NCBI RefSeq assembly: GCF_044904665.1
Contig: NZ_JADIKM010000005.1
Span: 62,001 to 126,000 of the forward strand
Origin: Dyella_A ginsengisoli
Lineage (GTDB): Bacteria; Pseudomonadota; Gammaproteobacteria; Xanthomonadales; Rhodanobacteraceae
Reading direction: 5' to 3'
DNA length: 64,000 nucleotides
Position numbers and translations under genes: made by a program. Shown piece after piece: positions 58,502 to 64,000 of this stretch. The notes under the pieces are model-generated. The model made no database searches. It was not told where the DNA came from and was given only the letters and a program-made list of their open reading frames with translations. How positions within the stretch are numbered: position 1 is the stretch's first letter; every line of letters begins with the position of its first letter.

Positions 58502-59242
58502 TCACCAACCCATGTAATGCCCGCCGTTGATGGCGAGGTTGGCACCGGTGATCCAGCTGGCCATGTCGCCGGTGAAGAAGGCCACGGCGTGGGCGATTTC
58601 CTCCGGCTTGCCGAGGCGGCCCACCGGGATCTGCGCCACGATCTTCTCGCGCACCTCCTCCGGCACCGCCATCACCATGTCGGTGCCCACGTAACCGGGC
58701 GAGACGGTGTTGACGGTGATGCCGAACTTGGCGTTTTCCTGCGCCAGCGAGATGGTGAAGCCGTGCATGCCGGCCTTGGCGGCGGCGTAGTTGGCCTGGC
58801 CATACTGGCCCTTCTGGCCATTGATCGAGCTGATCTGCACGATACGGCCCCACTTGCGCGCGCGCATGCCCTCGATCACCGGGCGGGTGACGTTGAAGCA
58901 GGCGTTCAAGTTGGTGTTGATCACGTCAGTCCACTGCTGGTAGTTCATCTTGTGGAAGGTGGTGTCGCGCGTGATGCCGGCGTTGTTCACCAGGATCTCG
59001 ACCGGGCCGCATTTTTCCTCGATCGCCTTGATCATCGTCTCGCACGAGACCGGATCGGACACGTCGCCCGGCACCATGCACACCTCGATGCCCTCGGCCG
59101 CCATGGCCTTGCGCCACTGCTCGGCCTTCGCTTCGTCGCGGTAGTTCGACGCCACGCGATGACCCTGGCCGGCCAGGTAGCGAATGATGGCGGTGCCGAT
59201 GCCGCCGGTGCCGCCGGTGACGAGCGCGGTGCGTTGGGTCAT
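58502..59242 (-). CDS. phaB: acetoacetyl-CoA reductase
   Basis: 246 aa SDR. N-terminal 'VTGGTGGIGTAI' binds NADPH; S, Y and K of the active site are in 'ISSINGQKGQYGQANYAAAKAG' (split), and 'SWITGANLAINGG' closes it. It makes (R)-3-hydroxybutyryl-CoA, the monomer of polyhydroxybutyrate. No phaC or phaA is in the window. Sequence fits PhaB rather than FabG through the T-F-H-K-M-N motif. Confidence 0.92.
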   Translation of the reverse strand: MTQRTALVTGGTGGIGTAIIRYLAGQGHRVASNYRDEAKAEQWRKAMAAEGIEVCMVPGDVSDPVSCETMIKAIEEKCGPVEILVNNAGITRDTTFHKMNYQQWTDVINTNLNACFNVTRPVIEGMRARKWGRIVQISSINGQKGQYGQANYAAAKAGMHGFTISLAQENAKFGITVNTVSPGYVGTDMVMAVPEEVREKIVAQIPVGRLGKPEEIAHAVAFFTGDMASWITGANLAINGGHYMGW

Positions 59243-59348
59243 GTCCTCGATCTCCTTGGAGGGTGTGGCGCGGGCTGCGCGGCCGGTGCGGGACGCAGGC
59301 GCGAAGGGAAGATGTCCGCCGTGGCGGCAACCCTCTCTTTATAGCGGT

Positions 59349-60215
59349 TCAGACGTCCCATGCATTACTGCGTTGCCGCAAAAGTCCGGGATTGAAGCGC
59401 ATCGATGTTGCAGCCAGCAGTTCGGCGGGCGTCGCAGCGGGCGCGTCGGCCGGCAAGCCGAGGAAATCCAGCGCGCGGCGCAGCGCCGGCAGCGGGTCGG
59501 CCGGGTCCACGGCGACGGCCTGGCTGGACTTGGACAGCTTGCGCCCCTCGGCATCCAGCACCAGTGGCAGGTGCAGGTAACGCGGCGTCGGCAGGCGCAG
59601 GCAGCGCTGGAGGTGGATCTGCCGTGGCGTGGAGTCGAGCAGGTCCGCACCGCGCACCACCTCGGTGATGCCCTGGTACGCGTCGTCCACCACGCAGGCC
59701 AGCTGGTAGGAATACAGGCCGTCGAGGCGACGGATCACGAAGTCGCCCACCGCTTCGCGCAGGTTCTGCCGTTGCGGCCCCTGCAGGGCATCGTCGAAGG
59801 CGAGCTCGATATCCGGAGCGCGCAGCCGCCATGCCGGTGGGCGCTGCGGATCTTCCGGCGAGACGCAGACTCCGTCGCGATGCATGCCGCCGGCGGCGGC
59901 CAGCTCGCTGCGACTGCACCAGCAGGCAAACAGGTGGCCGCCTGCCTGCAGTTGCTCGAAGGCTGCGTCGTAGGCGGCCCGGCGCTGCGACTGGAACAGC
60001 ACCGGTTCGTCCGCCAGCAGGCCGAAGGCAGGCAGCGCGGCGAGGATGTCGGCGGCCGATCCCGGCACCTCGCGCGGCGGGTCGATGTCTTCCATCCGCA
60101 CCAGCCAGCGGCCGCCGGCGTGGCGGGCACACAGCCAGCTGCCGACGGCGGCCACCAGCGATCCGAAATGGAGTGATCCGGTGGGCGAGGGGGCGAAGCG
60201 GCCGCGGTAGGTCAT
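59349..60215 (-). CDS. gluQ: glutamyl-Q tRNA(Asp) synthetase
   Basis: 288 aa. HIGH-like 'SPTGSLHFGSL', KMSKS-like 'KLSKS', zinc cysteines in 'CWCSRSEL' and a further C at 'GVCVSPED'; the anticodon-binding domain of GltX is missing, as expected. It attaches glutamate to queuosine at position 34 of tRNA-Asp. It starts at ATG 60215 and diverges from htpX. Confidence 0.95.
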   Translation of the reverse strand: MTYRGRFAPSPTGSLHFGSLVAAVGSWLCARHAGGRWLVRMEDIDPPREVPGSAADILAALPAFGLLADEPVLFQSQRRAAYDAAFEQLQAGGHLFACWCSRSELAAAGGMHRDGVCVSPEDPQRPPAWRLRAPDIELAFDDALQGPQRQNLREAVGDFVIRRLDGLYSYQLACVVDDAYQGITEVVRGADLLDSTPRQIHLQRCLRLPTPRYLHLPLVLDAEGRKLSKSSQAVAVDPADPLPALRRALDFLGLPADAPAATPAELLAATSMRFNPGLLRQRSNAWDV

Positions 60216-60273
60216 CGCGGCATTCTAAGCGGCCGGAGACACCTGCCCGCAAGGCGTCGGTGCGGCCCCAGCC

Positions 60274-60301
60274 CTTGAAACGGGCGGCCTGCGCCCCGAA
60301 T
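60274..60301 (+). promoter_or_regulatory. sigma-32-type promoter of htpX
   Basis: CTTGAAA (60274-60280), a 13-nt spacer and CCCCGAAT (60294-60301) match the sigma-32 consensus CTTGAAA-N-CCCCATNT closely. It lies 60 bp upstream of the htpX ATG. htpX is a known heat-shock gene, so the call is consistent. Confidence 0.75.
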
Positions 60302-60360
60302 AGCGGGAGACGGCGCAAGCCGCGAAGTGCCCCCTTTTCATGACTGCCAGAGAGCCAGCC

Positions 60361-61260
60361 ATGCGTCGCATTGTCCTGTTCCTCGCTACCAACATCGCCG
60401 TCCTGCTGCTGCTGAGCATCGTCTGTCGCGTGCTCGGCATCGACCAGTGGGCGGCCTCACGCGGTTACGGTGGCATGACCGGGCTGCTGGTGTTCGCCGC
60501 CGTGTTCGGCATGGGCGGCGCGTTCATCTCGCTGCTGATGTCCAAGTGGATGGCCAAGATGTCCACCCGCGCCCGGGTGATCGAGCAGCCGGCCAACGAG
60601 ACCGAGCGCTGGCTGATCGACACCGTGCGCCGCCACGCGCAGAACGCCGGCATCGGCATGCCCGAGGTGGCTATCTACGACGCGCCGGAAATGAACGCCT
60701 TCGCCACCGGCGCCAGCAAGAACAGCGCGCTGGTGGCGGTGAGCTCCGGCTTGCTGCAGCAGATGGACCGCGAGCAGGTGAGCGCCGTGCTCGGCCACGA
60801 GATCGGTCACGTCGCCAACGGTGACATGGTCACCCTCACCCTGATCCAGGGCGTGCTCAACACGCTGGTGATCGTCGCCTCGCGCATCGTCGGGCGGGTG
60901 GTGGACAGCTGGCTTTCCGGCGGTCGCGACAGCCGCGACAGCGGCGGCGGCATCGGCTATTTCGTCTCGGTGATGGTGCTGCAGGTGGTGTTCGGCCTGT
61001 TCGCCTCGATGATCGTGGCGGCCTTCTCGCGCTGGCGCGAGTTCCGCGCGGATGCGGCGGGCGCGCAGTTCGCCGGCCGCGGCGCGATGATCTCCGCGCT
61101 GGAGCGGCTCAAGGGCAACCACGGCGAGAACACCCTGCCCAAGACCATCGCCGCGTTCGGCATCTCCAGCCCGCTCGGCGCCGGCTTCGCCCGGTTGTTC
61201 ATGAGCCACCCGCCGCTGGACGAGCGCATCGCGGCGCTGCAGAACGCGGCTGCAAGTTGA
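60361..61260 (+). CDS. htpX: membrane protease HtpX
   Basis: 299 aa. Four membrane segments; zinc motif H-E-I-G-H in 'AVLGHEIGHVANGD', and the third ligand Glu in 'FRADAAGAQ' region. It degrades misfolded membrane proteins in the inner membrane. ATG 60361 is the family start. A sigma-32-like promoter lies upstream. Confidence 0.96.
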   Translation: MRRIVLFLATNIAVLLLLSIVCRVLGIDQWAASRGYGGMTGLLVFAAVFGMGGAFISLLMSKWMAKMSTRARVIEQPANETERWLIDTVRRHAQNAGIGMPEVAIYDAPEMNAFATGASKNSALVAVSSGLLQQMDREQVSAVLGHEIGHVANGDMVTLTLIQGVLNTLVIVASRIVGRVVDSWLSGGRDSRDSGGGIGYFVSVMVLQVVFGLFASMIVAAFSRWREFRADAAGAQFAGRGAMISALERLKGNHGENTLPKTIAAFGISSPLGAGFARLFMSHPPLDERIAALQNAAAS

Positions 61261-61339
61261 TGAGAGCCTCGTCCCCGGTGAGATAGGGTGAGGGCGAGGC
61301 GAGGGGCCACAGCTCGCCCGGAAGTCTCTATCCCTCACG

Positions 61340-61389
61340 GTCATCCCGGCTTGACCAGCCATTCGGCTGTTGAGAGCCGCCGGGATGAC
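61340..61389. repeat. intergenic palindrome before htpG
   Basis: GTCATCCCGGC (61340-61350) and GCCGGGATGAC (61379-61389) form an 11-bp stem with an inner AGCC/GGCT stem. It is a repeat type often seen between genes in proteobacteria. Confidence 0.65.
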
Positions 61390-61443
61390 GGCAGAAAGAC
61401 AGAAGCTAATTCCAAGCAACCGCAACAAACGGAACCACCACGC

Positions 61444-63312
61444 ATGAACGCACCCGCTGAAACCCGCAAGTTCGAAGCCGAAGTCGCCCAGGTCCTGCAT
61501 CTGGTCACGCACTCGCTCTACTCGCACAAGGAGATCTTCCTGCGCGAGCTGATCTCCAACGCTTCCGACGCCTGCGACAAGCTGCGCTTCGAGTCGATCG
61601 CCAACCCCGCGCTGTCCGCCGGTGACAGCGAGCTGCACATCGACGTGAGCTGGGATGAAACCGCGCGCACCATCACCGTGCGCGACAACGGCATCGGCAT
61701 GAGCCGCGACGAGGTGGTGGCCAACATCGGCACCATCGCCAGCTCCGGCACCAAGCGCTTCCTCGAGGCGATGAGCGGCGAGCAGAAGGCCGACGCGCGC
61801 CTGATCGGCCAGTTCGGCGTGGGCTTCTATTCCGCCTTCGTGGTGGCCGACAAGGTCACCGTGATCACCCGCCGCGCCGACGCGCCGGAAGGCGAGGGCG
61901 TGAAGTGGGAGAGCGACGGCAAGGGCGAGTACTCGCTGGAGCAGGTCGACCAGCCGCAGCGCGGCACCGCGGTGATCCTCCACCTGAAGGCCGACGAGGA
62001 CGAGTTCCTCAAGGGCTGGCAGCTGAAGTCGCTGATCCGCAAGTATTCCGACCACGTGGCGTTTCCCATCCGCACGCCGGTGGAGAAGGACGGCAAGCCC
62101 ACCGACGCGTTCGAGAGCACCAACGCCGCCTCGGCGCTGTGGACCAAGCCCAAGAGCGAGATCTCCGACGAGGACTACCAGAGCTTCTACAAGTCGCTCG
62201 GCCACGATTTCAACGACGCGCTGGCGTGGACGCACAACCGGGTCGAGGGCAGCCAGAGCTTCACCACCTTGCTGTACCTGCCCGAGCAGCCGCCGTTCGA
62301 CCTGATGATGGGCGGGCGCGACGAGCGCAAGGGCCTCAAGCTCTACATCAAGCGCGTCTTCATCATGGACGCCGCCGAGGAACTGCTGCCGAACTACCTG
62401 CGCTTCGTGCGCGGCGTGGTGGATGCCGACGACCTGCCGCTCAACGTGAGCCGCGAGATCCTGCAGCAGAACCGCCAGCTCGATCGCATCAAGGGCGCCT
62501 GCGTGAAGCGCGTGCTCGACCTGATCGAGAAGCTGGCCCGCGACGAGCCGGAGAAGTTCGCCACCTTCTACAAGGCCTTCGGCAACACGCTCAAGGAAGG
62601 CATCAGCGAGGACGCCAACAACCGCGAGCGCATCGCCAAGCTGCTGCGCTTCGCCAGCACCAAGGGCGAGGGCACCGCGCAGAACGTCTCGCTGGACGAC
62701 TACATCGGCCGCATGGCCGTGGGCCAGGACGCGATCTGGTACATCACCGCCGACAGCTACGCCGCCGCCGCCGGCAGCCCCCAGCTGGAGGCGTTCAAGG
62801 CCAAGGGCATCGAAGTGCTGCTGATGTCCGACCGCATCGACGAGTGGATGATCGGCTCCCTGAGCGAGTACGAAGGCAAGAAGCTCAAGAGCGTGGCCAA
62901 GGGCGACGTGCCGCTGGACGAGGCCGACAAGCAGAAGCAGGAAGAAGCCACCAAGGCCGCCGAGCCGCTGCTGAAAAAGCTCAAGGAACTGCTCGGCGAC
63001 CGCGTGGGCGAGGTCAAGGTATCGGCCCGCCTCACCGATTCTCCCTCGTGCCTCGCGCTGAGCGACTACGAGATGGCGCCGCACCTCGCCCGCCTGCTGC
63101 GCGAAGCCGGCCAGGCCATGCCCGAGTCCAAGCCCACGCTGGAGATCAACCCGGCGCATGCCCTGGTCAAGCGGGTGGAAGCCGAAGCCGATGAAGCGAA
63201 GGCGCGTGATCTCGCCACTCTGCTGCTGGAGCAGGCCGAGATCGCTGCCGGCGCGCAGCTGCCCGATCCGGCGGCATTCGTGCAGCGCATGAATCGCGTG
63301 CTGTTGGGCTGA
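61444..63312 (+). CDS. htpG: molecular chaperone HtpG (Hsp90)
   Basis: 622 aa. N-terminal GHKL ATPase motifs 'ELISNASDACDKLRF', 'DNGIGMSRDEV' and 'GQFGVGFYSAFVVADKV' (split) are followed by the middle domain 'LYIKRVFIMD' and the C-terminal dimerisation region. It refolds or holds client proteins under stress. ATG 61444. Unlike htpX no sigma-32 site was obvious just upstream. Confidence 0.97.
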   Translation: MNAPAETRKFEAEVAQVLHLVTHSLYSHKEIFLRELISNASDACDKLRFESIANPALSAGDSELHIDVSWDETARTITVRDNGIGMSRDEVVANIGTIASSGTKRFLEAMSGEQKADARLIGQFGVGFYSAFVVADKVTVITRRADAPEGEGVKWESDGKGEYSLEQVDQPQRGTAVILHLKADEDEFLKGWQLKSLIRKYSDHVAFPIRTPVEKDGKPTDAFESTNAASALWTKPKSEISDEDYQSFYKSLGHDFNDALAWTHNRVEGSQSFTTLLYLPEQPPFDLMMGGRDERKGLKLYIKRVFIMDAAEELLPNYLRFVRGVVDADDLPLNVSREILQQNRQLDRIKGACVKRVLDLIEKLARDEPEKFATFYKAFGNTLKEGISEDANNRERIAKLLRFASTKGEGTAQNVSLDDYIGRMAVGQDAIWYITADSYAAAAGSPQLEAFKAKGIEVLLMSDRIDEWMIGSLSEYEGKKLKSVAKGDVPLDEADKQKQEEATKAAEPLLKKLKELLGDRVGEVKVSARLTDSPSCLALSDYEMAPHLARLLREAGQAMPESKPTLEINPAHALVKRVEAEADEAKARDLATLLLEQAEIAAGAQLPDPAAFVQRMNRVLLG

Positions 63313-63334
63313 TTCTGGTCATGCACCCGTAGCG

Positions 63335-63365
63335 AGAAGCCCGCCTATCGGCGGGCTTCTCTTTT
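63335..63365 (+). terminator. intrinsic terminator of htpG
   Basis: AGAAGCCCGCC-TATC-GGCGGGCTTCT followed by CTTTT. Confidence 0.85.
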
Positions 63366-63440
63366 GTCATCTGCATCGGCGCGAGCGTCGCAGCAGCGCT
63401 CGCACCCCGACCCTTTCCTGCCAAGAGCTGCCGAGACCGC

Positions 63441-63635
63441 ATGCTTTGTACCGATTGCCAATCCGGCTATCACGCGCCCTACGACCGCTTCGAGCGGATG
63501 GCGGCAAACCCGGAAGTGCCCAGCTTCCTGATGCGCTGCAAGCACTGCGGCGCGCTGTGGAACGAAACATCCGGCGTGCCGGAGTTGCTGACCCGCACCC
63601 ATGCCCGCGGGCTGTATACGCGCGCTCGCATTTAG
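63441..63635 (+). CDS. small zinc-ribbon protein
   Basis: 64 aa. Two C-x-x-C pairs ('LCTDC' and 'RCKHC') about 29 residues apart suggest a zinc ribbon. No other domain. Function unknown. It follows the htpG terminator. Confidence 0.65.
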   Translation: MLCTDCQSGYHAPYDRFERMAANPEVPSFLMRCKHCGALWNETSGVPELLTRTHARGLYTRARI

Positions 63636-64000
63636 TCCTCGCCAGGGGCCCGACCCGGCGGCAACGCAGGCCGCTTGCCGCCCTTATGGGCTGCCGGCAA
63701 CGTATCGCCTAATGCTCCTGCGGAGCCAGAGTCACTTTTCTCTTGGGCGGCCAATAGAAAACCAAAAGAGATGGCCAATCCGGGCGCCGCTTGCCGAGCA
63801 TCCATGCCCGGTAAGTCCGCAAGATGGTGCCGGGCTTTTCGACAGCACATCCCATCCCTGTGCTGGAGAAAAGGAATTGGCGTCCCGTCGACTCCCGCTA
63901 AGCGGCCTGACGTCCCCAGCTCACCGCCCCACAGGGGCCCCGGGTAGAGCGGCGTGCCATCCTGGCCCGTGCTCGGCGTGCCCGCTTATTCGCTGCCACC
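63636..64000. other. terminal intergenic region
   Basis: 365 bp with no gene I can support. A GCCCGG / CCGGGC hairpin with TTTT is at 63806-63839. Several short open frames on both strands look like chance in GC-rich sequence. Confidence 0.5.

Noticed and set aside
60457..63159. A 900-codon open frame on the minus strand
   Set aside because: Antisense to htpX and htpG. No domain.

Overview
The window looks like a high-GC chromosome of the Xanthomonadales, most likely Rhodanobacteraceae (the Dyella / Rhodanobacter / Luteibacter / Frateuria group). The evidence is the gene content: a DUF1415 protein, a tRNA-Gly/Cys/Leu cluster, a lysine/alanine-rich H1-like protein, a YajQ-type c-di-GMP protein, tandem CspA genes, and intergenic palindromes of the 'GGAGCC...GGCTCC' and 'CATCCCGG...CCGGGATG' kinds. 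The lineage is an inference from gene content; no database search was made.

Region 1 (1-8731) is the right-hand end of an integrative conjugative element (ICE) of the PFGI-1/ICEclc class. Leftward genes encode an SSB, a DUF3158 protein, a PFL_4669/TIGR03761 protein, an STY4528-type replication protein, a DUF2857 protein, ParB, a small HicA-like protein, ParA, AlpA and a protein of unknown function. The element ends at a 19-bp copy of the 3' end of tRNA-Gly (8713-8731). An intact second tRNA-Gly follows, so the element appears to have entered the first of two tandem tRNA-Gly genes. The element carries three copies of a palindrome with core TATCCCC-N-GGGGATA and a well-formed promoter pointing out through attR.

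Region 2 (8881-12452) is chromosomal backbone: tRNA-Gly(GCC), tRNA-Cys(GCA), tRNA-Leu(UAA), a DUF1415 protein, SelO and thioredoxin 2.

Region 3 (12615-19804) is a five-gene, fully overlapping, leftward operon that looks like a synthase-dependent exopolysaccharide system: a membrane-anchored HEAT-repeat protein, a processive GT2 glycosyltransferase, a TPR plus YaiO-type outer-membrane barrel, an LTA-synthase-like phosphotransferase, and a secreted GH18-like hydrolase. The combination parallels Pga (barrel, synthase, hydrolase) without a deacetylase. It is the best candidate for an undescribed system here.

Region 4 (20263-34336) holds a thioredoxin-like protein, an S10 peptidase, an FKBP lipoprotein, MsrB, a NERD-UvrD helicase, a diguanylate cyclase, an MpaB-like oxygenase, a DAHP synthase preceded by an aromatic-rich leader peptide and terminator (a textbook-looking attenuator), an OsmC protein, a GNAT protein, membrane proteins, YajQ, and two oxidoreductases.

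Region 5 (34447-54588) is housekeeping: YaiI, PhzF, a FAD oxidase, rhomboid, the H1-like protein, two cell-envelope lipoproteins (one a predicted aminopeptidase), PncB, glutathione peroxidase, PBP4, a SlyD-type FKBP, PldA with an EF-hand neighbour, a YcaQ-type glycosylase, two CspA proteins, an alpha/beta hydrolase, an OYE, pirin, a DUF962 protein and an M28 peptidase.

Region 6 (54653-64000) has a cytochrome c'/CqsS-like kinase/response regulator cluster, TcdA, acetoacetyl-CoA reductase, GluQ, HtpX (with a sigma-32-like promoter), HtpG and a small zinc-ribbon protein. The last 365 bp have no recognisable gene.
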